The notes under the pieces: generated by a model | The model's input: the letters and a program-made list of their open reading frames with translations, nothing else | The model's database searches: none | What the model was told of the DNA's origin: nothing | Position numbers and translations under genes: made by a program | Shown: one piece after another, positions 1 to 12,599 of the stretch | How the letters are laid out: each line of letters opens with the position of its first letter | Numbering within the stretch: position 1 is the first letter of the stretch | NCBI RefSeq assembly: GCF_025698545.1 | Contig: NC_068570.1 | Span: 54,579,924-54,643,923, forward strand | Reading direction: 5' to 3' | Source: Gossypium raimondii | Lineage: Eukaryota > Streptophyta > Magnoliopsida > Malvales > Malvaceae | DNA length: 64,000 bases

Positions 1-55
1 TATTTTTTGCTCTGATTTTGGGGAATGTCTTATTTGGATTTGTTCTCTGGTACAG

Positions 56-1828
56 TGAAATTTAGCATCAAGTCCTTTAGGATTCCAGAACTTTACATCG
101 AGGTGCCCGAAACTGCAACTGTTGGTTCACTGAAGGTATATAAATGCTGTGTTTTTATTGTGCATCGGTTAATATAATTATTTAATTAGTCCATATATTC
201 TAACTTTTACCATTGATGTTATGTAAATGTGAATAGAGGACCGTAATGGAGGCAGTGACAGCCTTAATTGGGGGTGGAATACGTGTCGGGCTACTCCTTC
301 AAGGGAAAAAGGTGAGAGATGACAGCAGAACTCTATCACAGGCTGGTATTTCCTGTGATGATAATCTGGATGCTCTCGGTTTCACTTTGGAGCCTGGTCC
401 TGCAAAAGCTCCTCCAACCATGTGCTCTGAAGAACCACCTCTTTTATTATCATATGACGCCGCCCCACAAAATTTAACAAGGTGATTTTTTTATGGTTTA
501 TGATAGGTTGTTTTATTACTGGTTGTTGATTCATATCACTTTATTTCATGTATCTATATTGTGAGTTAGTTGTACTGTTGATTAATTACTGCTTGGTTTC
601 CAGCTCTCTGGCCACTCCAGCTGTAAATACTGGCATTCCGAATTGCACATCCAACCTACATTTACTGACCAATTCAGAAAATCCTGCGACTGACCATGAA
701 CCCATTTCCTCCAAAACTGACATGCCAACTGATCAAAGTCTGTTGGAGCCAAGGGCTCTGGTTCCGGTTCCAGTTCCAGTTCCAGCAACAAATGTTGAGG
801 CACTAACTGCTGTCGCAGTCAACCAGAGTTTCCAAAAATCTGAGCTTGCACAGCGTCGAATCTGGAGGCCATTTTCCATATCAGAAGTCGAAGCATTGGT
901 ACAGGCAGTTGAGGAGATTGGTACTGGAAGGTATAATATATTATGCTGCCACTGTTTCTGTTCACATTTCTAGTGAGCACTACTATTTCTTTTCATGGGT
1001 TTGTGGAGGAGGGTAAAAGTAGTTGTAGGATTGGCTCTTTGAAGAGGATGCAGTTATAAATATTCAAGATTAATATCGTTTTCTCTCTTATGTAGGTGGC
1101 GTGATGTTAAATTGCGAGCTTTTGAGAGTGCTGACCATCGGACTTATGTGAATTTGAAGGTAACATTACTCATCTTTTTCTTCTCGTTCTTGTTCAATGA
1201 AGAGATATGGGCAATGAATGGGACTTCCCATGTACGATAACCATTAGAGCAGATTTCTGAGGCCTGGGTGTACCATTGAGAAAGAAACCTATCAACTCCA
1301 GGACAATTACTGAATTTTTATTTATCCATCGTGCTTAGATGCCTATGCAAAAGCTAGTAAAATTTTGTTGTGAATTAGCTGAAGCCACACTGGTCTCCCA
1401 AGACCGATAAGCCTCGTTAACCAATGCTTTCATTATTTATTTTCATTGCAAGCTCTATTTTGGTAACTGATCTTTGAGCTTATATATGCATTTGGGGTAC
1501 GGATTAAGCAACATGTTTTGTACAACCAGGAGTATCTTATCGGTAATACCTGTATCAACTGTTTCTAATTACGGATCACTACCATCTTCAGGATAAATGG
1601 AAAACACTGGTTCACACAGCGAAGATTTCCCCACAACAACGGCGAGGAGATCCAGTACCTCAGGAACTCCTGGACAGAGTTTTGGTTGCCCATGCTTACT
1701 GGGCTCAGCATCAAGCTAAAAAGCAGCAAAGTAAGCATCACCATCATCGTCATGGAACTCCGAGCATCACAGACACCACTGAAGCTGACAGAAAGGGTGT
1801 TGCACGTGTCCCAATCGGTACAATGTAA
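56..1828 (+). CDS. Telomere repeat-binding protein (TRP/TBP family), 3' part
   Basis: Exons 56-135, 237-481, 604-930, 1096-1159 and 1592-1828 splice in frame by GT-AG, giving about 316 residues and a stop at 1826-1828. The N-terminus lies left of the window. The first two exons encode a ubiquitin-like region (IPELYIEVPETATVGSLK, then VGLLLQGKKVRDD). The third ends in RRIWRPFSISEVEALVQAV, which continues through WRDVKLRAFESADHRTYVNL and LKDKWKTLVHTAK. This is the C-terminal Myb domain with the plant-specific extension (VPQELLDRVLVAHAYW) known from plant proteins that bind double-stranded TTTAGGG telomere repeats. A His-rich patch precedes the C-terminus. The family is nuclear and affects telomere length. 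Family assignment is firm; which paralogue it is cannot be told without the N-terminal half. Confidence 0.93.
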
Positions 1829-2544
1829 GGAAAACAAAAGGCACACATACCCACACTGACATGAAACATTGTACAAATTATTCACATTTTATGTAATGTT
1901 GCACTCTCACTTGATTTATTGGCCTGGTCTTTTCTTGGTGGGGGAGCCATTGGCACTTTCTGCAAATAAAATGATGAGATGAAATAAGATGGGTCAACTA
2001 ACCACATTTTTCAGTACTTTTTGGTTATTCATTCTTTTGATTTAAATTTGTAATTCATATCCAATGAAGTTAGGGGAATCAAAGACAAGATATTTATGAT
2101 TAATTAATGTAAAGGATTAGGTTAGTGTGTTAATTAGGAATTTTCTTTTTTGATTTGCACTAGTGCTAAATGATGAGGATGGCAAGAAGGCTAATACACA
2201 GATATTATTGATTTAATTTCAAAGTGGGGTATAAAATTATAGAATGTTAATCTGTGTTCAGTGTGATATTTAAAATAAATATAGTATGTTTTATATTTTT
2301 TAAAGAGTTAATTCACTATTTGGTCCTTAAACTACATTTCTCTTTTCACTTTGATTTTTTTTTGGTTCCACTTTGGTTGAATCCCATTATTTTAGTTCCA
2401 CTTTTGCCACAAAATAAAAAAATTTGCCAACAAAATGTGATATGTCACATCGTTATTGGATGCCGGTAAATTTTCAAAATAAAATGGATAAAAATAATAG
2501 TTATGGTATTAAAATCAAATCATAAAATGAAAATCCGGTGATAG

Positions 2545-2596
<52 letters not shown>

Positions 2597-3350
2597 CTGT
2601 AAAATAATTAAATAGAACAAGTTATAAAACATTCAAGAAAACAGAAAAATAAGTCATAAATTTGATTAACCAAATTTTTATTACAATAATACTTATTTAA
2701 AATAATACTTATTAGCAGTAGAACAATAGTCAAATAATAAAAATAATAAAAATAAGAATATACAGATTTTACTTGAAAAATTCTATTTTAAGCAAAGTCG
2801 ATTAGAAGAATAATAGTTTTATACCGATTCAATTTGTAATGGCCTCTCACTCTATAGATCTTATTTTGCCGAGTATTTATTTCTTAAACAAGTGAAAAGA
2901 TTCAAATCACATAATTTCTAACAATGAACGACATAATAAAATAAGATAGTAAAGGTATAATGTGTCTCGTGGTCTATGATTTTCATTTTAATAATAATAT
3001 TATTATATATTTTGTCCATTTAAAAATAATTATTTGTAATATTAATATAAATTTTTTACATCTAAACTTTATAATACTTGCTAAAATGAATAATGCTTTT
3101 TTTGGATTAACAGGAGAATTTTAGAAATATCTAAAATAAGCTTACATGTCTGACATATTTTAGACCCAAAAGAATGTCAGAAAAAACTCTTTTCCTTTTT
3201 AGAGATGACTTAATTAAAAGAAAAAAAAAATACCAATCTTATGAATCAAATACTATATTTAGGAATGAATGGACGGCTAAGATTCAACCAACATCATCAC
3301 CCTATTTAAAAATTAATTTTCTTATTGTCCAGTGAGTCTGTTCTTTTTCT
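1829..3350. other. Intergenic DNA between the TRP and GRAS genes
   Basis: AT-rich, with no ORF resembling a protein. A (TA)n microsatellite lies at about 2547-2594. A stretch near 2290-2460 has the phrasing of dispersed MITE-like repeats but no ends I could define. The TRP 3' UTR should lie in its first few hundred bases and the GRAS promoter in its last part. Confidence 0.6.
2547..2594. repeat. (AT)n microsatellite
   Basis: Uninterrupted AT dinucleotide run of roughly 48 bases in intergenic DNA. Confidence 0.95.
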
Positions 3351-3421
3351 TTATAACTCCAACAAAGGTTTACCTTTGTCTCCCCTTTTCTCTCTTTTTC
3401 TCTGTAAGATTCTCAGCTCAG

Positions 3422-3845
3422 GTACTTTACTTCTATTGATCTTTTCTCTGTTCTTTTAAAAGTAAAACTAGCTTGATGGTTTTTTTTTTTTTTAAGGTTG
3501 TCTTGTAAAAGATTTTGATGTGTTTTTAAGGTTGTCTGACTTTTAAACCCTTAAAGAATCTTTTGTTTTTGGGTATATGTGTGTGTGTGTGCTCCCAGTT
3601 TGATTCTTATATTTGTTCTTGAAATGATCACTTTCTATCTAGGTTTTGGCTTATATTCATTGTTGTTTAAGTTCCCTTATTCATTACTGTTCAAATATCT
3701 CATTCTTTTTTATAAAAAAATGTTTTATATTGTAAAAACATGTTATTTGCTGTTCTCGTTGATAATATAATGCCCAGAATTTTCATTTTTTATTTAGAAT
3801 CCAGTTCTTTCTATGTTTGATGTTGTGTTATTTTGATTTTTATAG
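3422..3845 (+). other. Probable 5' UTR intron of the GRAS gene
   Basis: A pyrimidine-rich leader (about 3350-3421) ends at CTCAG followed by donor GTACTT. A plausible acceptor TTTTTATAG lies at 3837-3845. The intervening sequence is T-rich, typical of plant introns. GRAS coding regions are usually uninterrupted, but a leader intron is common. This is inferred from splice signals only. Confidence 0.45.
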
Positions 3846-4056
3846 GTATTTTTGAGAAGGAACATAGTAGTTTATTGTTGGAACTTGTGTTGGTTTTTTG
3901 GACAAGGAACAGTTCCTAGAGGGGAGGCGTTGGATTTGAGGTTGGAATTTTCTAGGTTTTATTTTGGGTTGTCAGTTTTTGAACTTGAAAGTGAAGAGCT
4001 TTGATAGTTCTGAAATTCGGGTTTCGGTTTTTTATTGCTTTGTGAAGCGTATCATC

Positions 4057-6219
4057 ATGGATCCGTCGTTGCAGGGGCTTTACAGTTCTGTTGATAGATT
4101 CAGAGTAAATGATGATACTTTGTTAGCGATATCGAGCCAGAACTTTAATAACGGGTTTAAGAATGAAACTTTTGCTGGTATTCCTCCTTTGCAACCTGCT
4201 ACGATTCCGATAAATTTGCGGCCTTCTGCAAGTGTGAACGAGCCCGAGGATTATGACTTTAGTGACTTAGTTCTTAAGTACATAAGTGAGATGTTAATGG
4301 AAGAAGATATGGAAGATAAGACCTGCATGTTTAAAGAGTCTTCAGCAGCCCTTCAAGCTGCCGAGAAATCATTTTATGAGGTTCTCGGAGAACAGTATCC
4401 ACCTTCTCTGGAACCCGAATTGAAATATCAAAACCATGAAAGCTCGAATGAACTTCATGGTCATAGTTGTTGCAGTTGTAGTAGTGCTGACGGTAACTTA
4501 CTCAATCTTCCGTCCAACTATGATTTAGGCATGCAAATGTCTTTAAACTACAGTTCTCAGGCCAATTCATCCCATAGTTCCGGGAACAGTGCTGGTAGTC
4601 TCGTAGATGGCTTTACAGATTCTCCGGTGAGTACTCCCCGGCTTCCTGAAATATTTGGTGATAGTGAGTCAGTCATTCAATTCAGAAAAGGGTTTGAGGA
4701 AGCAAGTAGGTTCCTTCCGAATCGTGGAAACTTGTTTGTCGATGTAGAGAGTGACGGACTGTTTCTCAAAGAGGTGAAGGAAGAGGCTAAAAGTGTGGTA
4801 GAGAAGGTGGAAAATGAGTTATTGCAGGACGGATCGAGGGGAAAGAAGAAGCCTTATCCCGAGGATGTGAATTTATACAACGGCAGGAGTAACAAGCAGT
4901 CGTTGGTTTATACTGAATCCACTGTAAGCCCGGAAATGTTTGATACAGTGTTACTGAATTGTCAAAGCGTAGCCGACCTTCAAAAAGTTTTGCAACACGA
5001 AACAAACAAGAATGTGCAACAGAACGGACAGTCAAAAGGACCTACAGGTGGGAAGGCACGTGCGAAGAAAGGTAAACGGAATGTGGTGGATTTGAGGACT
5101 CTGTTGACTCTTTGTGCACAAGCTGTTGCGACCGATGATCGGAGGAGTGCAAATGAGCTGCTGAAGCAAATCAGGCAGCATTCTTCGCCTATGGGTGATG
5201 GGATGCAACGGTTGGCCCACTATTTTGTCGATGGTCTAGAGGCACGCTTAGCTGGCTCCGGGACCCAGAGTTACAATCCTGTTGTCACGAGACCGACATC
5301 AGCTGCTAACATTTTGAAAGCTTACCATCTGTTTCTTGCTGCATGCCCTTTTAGGAAGCTCTCGAATTTCTTCTCAGATACGACGATAATGAATCTTGCG
5401 GAAAATGCAGCTAGGCTTCATATTATTGACTTCGGTATTCTATATGGCTTCCAATGGCCTTGTCTTATACGGCGTCTCTCATCTAGACCGGGGGGACCGC
5501 CTAAACTAAAGATCACAGGGATCGATCTTCCGCAACCTGGTTTCCGGCCAGCAGAAAGGGTTGAGGAGACAGGGCGTCGTCTTGCGAACTATGCTGAGAC
5601 TTTCAAAGTTCCGTTCGAGTTCGATGCAATTGCACAAAAATGGGACACCATTCAGATCGAGGACATAAAGATTGAAAGTGGTGAAGTGCTTATTGTAAAC
5701 TGCATTTACAGGCTTCGGAATCTGCTCGATGAGACTGTGGTTGTGGAGAGTCCGAGGAATAAAGTTCTGAACTTGATGAGGAAATTGCATCCCGATGTTT
5801 TCATACTAGGGATCGTGAACGGCGCCTACAGTGCTCCATTCTTTATTACGAGATTCAGGGAGGCTCTCTTCCACTATTCCACTTTATTCGATATGCTCGA
5901 GACTAATGTGCCCCGTGAAATTCCGGAACGGATGCTAATCGAGAGAGAGATATTTGGGTGGGAGGCAATGAATGTCATTGCATGCGAAGGTGCTGAAAGA
6001 ATCGAGAGGCCCGAGACATACAAGCAATGGCAGGTTCGGAATACAAGGGCCGGGTTCAGACAGTTGCCACTGGATAAGGAGATGATGAAGACGGCAAAGG
6101 AGAGAGTCAATACAAACTACCACAAGGACTTTGTAATCGACGAGGATAACCATTGGTTGCTTCAAGGGTGGAAGGGACGGATTGTTTATGCACACTCGTG
6201 TTGGGTGCCTGTCTCATAA
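4057..6219 (+). CDS. GRAS transcription factor, SCARECROW-LIKE 14/33 type (LISCL subfamily)
   Basis: Single-exon protein of 720 residues. I start at MDPSLQGLYSS (4057): the frame stays open 31 codons further upstream, but that part looks like leader and the MDP start fits the family. The acidic N-terminal half contains VLKYISEMLMEEDMEDK, a hallmark of the LISCL group. The GRAS domain runs from about residue 343 (VVDLRTLLTLCAQAV) to the end. It includes LHRI, the VHIID-type motif (LHIIDFGILYGFQWP, about residue 454), LHRII, PFYRE (NVPREIPERMLIEREIFG) and the terminal SAW motif (WLLQGWKGRIVYAHSCWVP). GRAS proteins are nuclear transcriptional regulators; Arabidopsis SCL14 works with TGA factors in xenobiotic-stress responses. 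That role is family knowledge, not shown here. Confidence 0.95.
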   Translation: MDPSLQGLYSSVDRFRVNDDTLLAISSQNFNNGFKNETFAGIPPLQPATIPINLRPSASVNEPEDYDFSDLVLKYISEMLMEEDMEDKTCMFKESSAALQAAEKSFYEVLGEQYPPSLEPELKYQNHESSNELHGHSCCSCSSADGNLLNLPSNYDLGMQMSLNYSSQANSSHSSGNSAGSLVDGFTDSPVSTPRLPEIFGDSESVIQFRKGFEEASRFLPNRGNLFVDVESDGLFLKEVKEEAKSVVEKVENELLQDGSRGKKKPYPEDVNLYNGRSNKQSLVYTESTVSPEMFDTVLLNCQSVADLQKVLQHETNKNVQQNGQSKGPTGGKARAKKGKRNVVDLRTLLTLCAQAVATDDRRSANELLKQIRQHSSPMGDGMQRLAHYFVDGLEARLAGSGTQSYNPVVTRPTSAANILKAYHLFLAACPFRKLSNFFSDTTIMNLAENAARLHIIDFGILYGFQWPCLIRRLSSRPGGPPKLKITGIDLPQPGFRPAERVEETGRRLANYAETFKVPFEFDAIAQKWDTIQIEDIKIESGEVLIVNCIYRLRNLLDETVVVESPRNKVLNLMRKLHPDVFILGIVNGAYSAPFFITRFREALFHYSTLFDMLETNVPREIPERMLIEREIFGWEAMNVIACEGAERIERPETYKQWQVRNTRAGFRQLPLDKEMMKTAKERVNTNYHKDFVIDEDNHWLLQGWKGRIVYAHSCWVPVS

Positions 6220-8900
6220 CCGCATACTTTTGAACTACTCAAGGAAAGGCAAAGTCTTGCAAAATCAGCTGCAGCCTTTTTGATGGTTACGATCCAGTGA
6301 TGGATTTCACATAGACGGAGATAAGGTGATCTATCCGCTTCACTCCATCCCTTACACACACGCATACACAAAAACTCAAATTCCTGAAAACGAAACTTGA
6401 TATTGACGACCGTTTGTCGTATTTTCCAACCAGGTTAGGTTACGTAAGATCATTGCTGGTGCTTATTCTCATGCTGTTAGAGACTGAAATGCAACATGTA
6501 CCATATCATTTCGGCGGTTACCTTATGGCTGGAGGTCATTGCATTGATGCGCATAACACGTAAAATGTATCCGGGAATAACGGCAGCAACGGTAACGCAA
6601 ATTCTTAACGAAACAGATACGTAATTATATTAAAACCTAGCTGTTTAAGGGAATGGTAATGATATTTAAGTATGTTGTATGCACAAAAATAGTGATTATT
6701 CTGTTTGCTTCAAAGTTGTAAATTTTATTGTCAAGTTACTCGGACTTTGATGGTAAGTTTCTGGTATATGTCTTTGATATGAGTAATTTTTTTAAAAAAG
6801 AATTATGTATTTGGAAGATTTTTAAAAATTATTATAATTTTGTATCATATATGTTGAATATAGGGATGACAAAACTCGAACCGTCTAATAGATTTTGAAT
6901 TGGTTCACTTTGAATGGAGTGGCTGATTTTGTTTGAAAAGTAGAGGCGAGGAGGGGTGGGATGATTTTTTTTTTTTTTTTTGGATAGTGAGTACGAAATT
7001 GTTTTTATATATATAAAAACAGAATTTTTATTATAAATATGATAAATCTTCTTAACAAGTAAACTTATATAACTAGATATTTCAAAAAAAACGAAAACTT
7101 GTTATTTTTAAATATCATAAATATTATAGATAAAAAAATGATAAAAACAATAATACAAAAAATAACCAAATTATATTAATTAGGTCAAAAGTTTCTTTGA
7201 ATTGCATTAGACTTACAGGTTGGATCAATAACCGGTCAAAATATTAATCTGAAAAGGAGTATTAGATTGGTTGACTCGAAAATCGATATGAAGTTGAATC
7301 GAATTTAAAAAAATATTTTATAATTTTAATAATTTATTTAAATAAGTAGGACGAATATCCGATTTTTAAAAACATTAGATGTATATGGTGGTATATGTTT
7401 TTTCCATTATATAGCTAGTGGTATTGATGCTGTGATATTATCTCAATCATTTGTCAGATTTAGTCATAGTCAAATGCAACAAAGTATTACTTCGTTAATG
7501 ATTTTATATTATAAAATTTTCTATCTTTTAGACTTAAGATGCATTCAAATCTAAATACCAACACCCAAGCTTTCATTGAGAAAATTATGACATTCTAGAA
7601 ACCTTTAAATATTTGGAAAAGAAATCTCTAAAATTTTTGTATCAGACATATGCGTTCAAATCTGAGTGCATTTGACTGGTTGAAGTTCACACACATGGTT
7701 TTACGTAGAATTTAGTAATTAAGTCAATTGGAGTGGTTGCTTTCTACTAAGCAATTATTTAAGTTGAATGAATTTATGTATAATATTTATATAAAAGATA
7801 AAAATAATGACAAAAACATCCTTCAAATAATACAATTTACTTTTATAAAAATGGTGTATTTTTGTCTTTCCTTGACCGAGTTGGTACTCGGATGAGTTCC
7901 AATCTCATCTTGTGCGTTTTCCATATAAAAGATACAAAAGTACTTTATAAAATGGAGGTATTTTTATTTTTTCTTAGTTGAATTGGTATTCATTTAACTC
8001 GTGCCAATCATTTTAATAAGTTTTATAATAAATATATAGATATAAATCTAATTGAATTGTTTAATTAAATTTGTGAATTTAATGTTAAATTAAGTAAACA
8101 AAAACATGAAATTGGGTACAGTGTTTATGACTAAATGTATTGTAATTGATGAATGAGTAAATGGTAAACTGATGTGACGTCAAATGTATGATGTAAATGT
8201 CATGTATCAAATTGTTTGAAACAGTCTTAAGGCTCTTTGGGTCACACTGTTCAGTGTGTTTCACACTTTTCTATGCTCAACTGCACCTGATTTGCTATTT
8301 GGATTAATTTTTTAAGTTTGGATTTGATTTAAAATATAAAACTTTAAGATTTATATTTAGTATAATAACATATTTATTAGATTTATTTGTTAAAATAATA
8401 TTTAGTATTTTTTATGGTTAACTATAAAAATAATTAAACAAATAATTTAAAGTGGTTACAAAACAAAAAAATATTTATAAAAATATTGTGATAGATATTA
8501 TTTTATTAAATAAAATTAAAATTTCACATGTTTTCAATAATTTTATAAAAGTAAAAAATTTTAAACTTTCTATTATATTTATTTTTATAGTAATTTTTCA
8601 TTTTCACCTTACCGTTATAGTTGCAATTGAATCTAAGCACATGTCTTACTGTTGATTTTGATCTCACTACTACAGTATTCAATCTCACCGTTATAATAAT
8701 TACTCACTGTCACTATTGTTTTTCACATCACCAGAATCAAACTCACCGTCTATCTAAAGGATTAGAAAAATTAATAATGGTTAGAATTATGGTATAATTA
8801 ATTCAAATTTTTCAAAAAAACTCTAAAAATTCAAGGCTTCAAGTTGGTTTAAGAAAAACATGAATTATTTTCAAGTAACATGTGAAATATATTCGAAAGC
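6220..8900. other. Intergenic DNA after the GRAS gene
   Basis: The GRAS 3' UTR probably runs to about 6.75 kb. Beyond it is AT-rich DNA with no coding signal. Fragments near 7200-7300 (GGTTGGATCAATAACCGGTC) resemble a dispersed GGTC-rich repeat but are too decayed to bound. Confidence 0.5.
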
Positions 8901-9465
8901 TAACTGAATTATTAAAAAAAAGTATTTAAGGGTGAGTTTGGATGGGCAGTTTGTTTACCTGCGGTTAGTTTAAAAACAACGGTCGTGGTGATATTAGATA
9001 CTGTAGCGTGAGATAAAAAGTAGGCTAAACGCACCGCATCGCACCTAATCGCCCATCCAAACCCACCCTAAGTCACTGGCTTTTTTTTTTTTTTAAATCT
9101 GCCTAGTGAGCTCTAATTGGCAATTTGACTATCAGTATGGTAGATTAGTACTCATCGACAAGTAGAAGATCATTTCTTAGATTTAAGTTGATCTGGCAAT
9201 CAGTGCCGAAGATCGAAGAAGAAAATTGTGTGAAATTTAGTTCGTAAATCCGTGACATTCAAAATTGTTTCATTAAAAAAAACTGAACTGTAGAAGAAAA
9301 GGTGAATGAGAGCTTTCGATTGGTGTAGGCGATACGAACAAAAAATGCCATAAAACAACGGTTTTAATAGCCCAATGACTTAAATGAAAATTTTCGAATA
9401 TTTCAATTACCTTTTTGTAATAATTTAAAGTTGGATGATCAAAATGTAATTTTTTATCTATAAAT
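8890..9465 (+). repeat. Decayed 'TTTAAGTCACT' MITE-like repeat, split by the Harbinger MITE
   Basis: Sequence right of the MITE (ATTGGCAATTTGAC, TTAGTACTCATCGACAAGTAG, TTGTTTCATTAAAAAAAACTG, GAACAAAAAATGCCAT, CCCAATGACTTAAATG) parallels copies near 36.0-36.4 and 37.1-37.6 kb. The left part (CTAACTGAATTATT...GTATTTAA) matches the stretch just before the split in those copies, so the MITE broke the repeat at TTTAA|GTCACT. Boundaries are approximate. Confidence 0.6.
8930..9068. mobile_element. PIF/Harbinger-type MITE, copy 1 (139 bp)
   Basis: Terminal inverted repeats GGGTGAGTTTGGATGGGC and GCCCATCCAAACCCACCC are flanked on both sides by TAA (8927-8929 and 9069-9071), the 3-bp target duplication typical of PIF/Harbinger elements. 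It has no coding capacity. A relative is at 54223-54367. It sits inside an older repeat (see 8890-9465). Confidence 0.85.
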
Positions 9466-9701
9466 AGAGCTAAGCTCTCAACAAAATTTTCAGACTTTTG
9501 GAAGGTCCAGGGGCCTTTAATTTTTAGGAAATCATAAATTAATTAATGGTAAAATTATACTTTGCCTCCTAAATTTTATTTATTTATTTTTGGCTTCCTA
9601 AAACAATTTTCTGGCTTTACCTCTGATGAGTTTCTTCTTAAGTAATATAATTTAAAATCGTTATTAAAATCTTAATTTAACTATTAAATGATACGTCTCA
9701 T

Positions 9702-12506
9702 TGTAATAGGCCCAATTTGCCCGGTCCGCTATTAAAATAAATAATAAAAAAACAAATAAAATAATAGTCCAAATTACAAAAAAAATTCACCAAACCCAAT
9801 TTGCCTAGACCCTAGCCCAAACCCAAACCTGATTCTAAGCCCAGCAAACCAACTCAGCCCAAATGGCCCAACACCAGAATGCACAGCAGCAAACTCTAGC
9901 AGCATTCAGCCTCCAGCGCCGCAGCCACGCCTCTAAGTCACTCCACGCCAGCCTATGCCTTCATACGCGTCGAGCCACGTCACGCGTACCCGTCCCTGCA
10001 GCAAATAACAAGACAACAGCAAAAGAAGAAGAAAAAAAGCAAAAAAAACGATAACAACAAAAAAAAAGGAAAAAGAGGGTTTATTTTTTATTTTTCGGGC
10101 TATAAGAGCCTTATTTTCTCATGTACTCAATGGGGAGATGGTATCAAAAAAAAAGAAATCAATACAAAAAAGGTTTTCTTTTTTCCTATTTTCGGTTCTG
10201 TTCCTTTTCGATTGCTTTTTCTCTTTTTCTGTTTGCTAGTAATCACATATATAAGCATATATATAAAATAAAAAGGGAGGAGAGTTCAAAACTTTACCTG
10301 GATCGGTGAGTCGCCGAATCCCTCCTCCGTTCAAGCCAAGATTGAATAGGTGAGGGGGGTTTTCGACACTGAAGCGGCGCCAGGAGTTTAGTTTTCTTTT
10401 AGGTTTTTTTTTTCTTAAAAAATGACTGAGAGCTTTAAGTTTATTTTAGCTTATATAGTGTGAAAGAAACAACGCCGTTTAGTGTCCTTGGACCCACGCG
10501 GTGACTCGACCCGGGTAGGATCCGCGCATTCTGGTCATTGGACTATTTGTGCAATCAGTCCTCTTTTGTCTTGTATTGTTCTAATTCGATTTTCTGCAGT
10601 TTTTCGATTTATACCGTATGATTTAATCTGGTTTCAATTCGGTTCATAGTTAAACGGTGACGTTTCCATTATCTGAATTTGAATGTTTGAACCATTGCGT
10701 TTAATTGTGGTTTTAGTCCTCATGTTTTCGATTGATTGCAAATTTAGTCTTCCAAGTGCTGTAATTTCGATTCAATTATTGTTTTTTGTTTAAATTTTAT
10801 CTTTATTTCTCATTAATCATAATGTTTTGTTAAATTTCATAAATATTATTGGCTCTTATAGAGAATATATTAAAGAAAATTTCATTCAAATTTAGTTTTT
10901 TTTATATATATAACATAATGTAAAATTAGCTTAGTATTTTTAATATGTTTATTTTAATAAGTTTTAAATATTAGGATTAACATTGTTTTCAAAATTTTTA
11001 TCATAATTTTAAGGTACAACATATTGTTATTTAAAATTATTATTAACATATTTTGAGTTTATTAACATTGTTTTAAAATTTATCCTTTTATTTTAAAACT
11101 CTATATCATTATATGTTTCATCATCTATATATGTAAAAATGTTTTATAGCAATTTGACAGACTTTGAACATATTTTAGTAATTCATTTTGTGTTATAACT
11201 TAATTTTCTTTTAATATAATGTTTTTAAATGCTACTATATGTGCTATTAAATTATTTCAATATATATATATATATTATTGTTTTGATGTTTAATATCATC
11301 ATGATTATAAATTTTCTAAGTACTTTTATATGTATATATGTATTTTAAGTCGATTTCATTTATATAATCTATTTCTTTCAAAACCTATTTGGGTAATTAC
11401 TTATTTCTTTTAAATCATACATGCATTGAGACCCTTTCATAGTTAATTTATGTGTATTATTTAAGGTGGATTAATAAATATATTTTAAGTTCATTTCAAA
11501 TGCTATTATCTGAAGTCATTATTATTTTATTTCAAATCTATTTTTAATTCGTGAATAAATCCTTTTAGAACTTGTGTGCATAGATTTTGTTAGGTGAAAT
11601 TCTCTCTTATTATCTTGGATATACTTTAGAATTTGATGTTCGATTGTCAATGTTAGCATTAGTATGATATTATTAAAACTATTCTTGCTATTCTTTATTT
11701 GTATTTATTTATCGCTTATTTGCTACTTCTAGGTCTAAGTTTGAATTATCATTTATCTTTTGCATCACATATTTCTTTTAAAATTTCTCTTTTCATTCTA
11801 TTTCATATTAAAAAGGCCTAGTGTTTATAATTCTCAAGAGAATTGTGCCCTAACTTACTGGGTTCCAATTTTTCTCGAGGAATTTAAATAGCCATGTGAT
11901 TATTTTATCTAAACCATATCATTTTAACTAAGCATTTAGAATTTCAAAATGTCGGATCCTAACTTACCGAATGTGACATTCTGTTATCCTGATTTTAAAA
12001 TAAAGGCAATGCTTGACGTTTAAGAACTTCGAGAAATCGAAACCTAACTTACTGGATTTTGATTTCTCGTTTGACTTAAATGACCGAACAACCTTCTCAA
12101 AATGCATGAATTTTAAATTTAAAAACTAAAAAGATATACTTAATTTTGACGATTGAATTGTTGCACCCTAACTCACTGAGTGTGACAATTTATTTCTTCA
12201 AAATAAGTACATCTCATTATTCAACTTGGTTTATTCAAAACTTCAAAGGATCTTATTTCAAAATCTTTTTAATTTTTCAACCTTAAGACATTAAACAATC
12301 AATTTGGTACCAATTTTGGGAGTTACGAGGGTGCTAACCCTTCCTCGTACGTAACCGACTCCCGAACTTATTTTCTCAAATTTCGCAGACCAAAAATCAT
12401 TTTTAATGGTGAACCGGTCACACCCCAATAAAAGATCGGTGGCGACTCCCATTTTATTTTCAAAGTCGATCCCCGTTTTTCAAAATTATTAAAAATGGTT
12501 TCGACA
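9702..12506 (+). mobile_element. Solo LTR of a Ty3/gypsy-type retrotransposon (2,805 bp)
   Basis: Starts TGTAATAGGCCCAATTT and ends GTTTCGACA (TG...CA), flanked by an exact 5-bp target duplication CTCAT (9697-9701 and 12507-12511). No gag-pol sequence and no second LTR adjoin it, so it is a recombination-derived solo LTR. Its last 200 bp (GGTACCAATTTTGGG, CTCGTACGTAACCGACTCCC, AATAAAAGATCGGTGGCGAC) match the end of the second solo LTR at 54.4-56.4 kb in the same orientation. A TATA-like TATAAGAG occurs at 10101. Assignment to gypsy is by resemblance to known LTR ends. Confidence 0.88.
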
Positions 12507-12599
12507 CTCATCTTACGTGAAATAATTTAAAATGAAAAATTTAAAAATAGATGTTGTAAAAGTCTTGGTTTTAAAGTTTTCGAAGCTTAAAAAAAAAAC

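Noticed and set aside
1565-1885. 106-residue open frame on the minus strand
   Set aside because: It lies antisense over the last TRP exon, whose sense translation is a clear Myb-domain C-terminus.
2254-2469. Hydrophobic frame in intergenic DNA
   Set aside because: T-rich sequence gives Phe/Leu/Ile runs in one frame; no conserved motif or gene structure.
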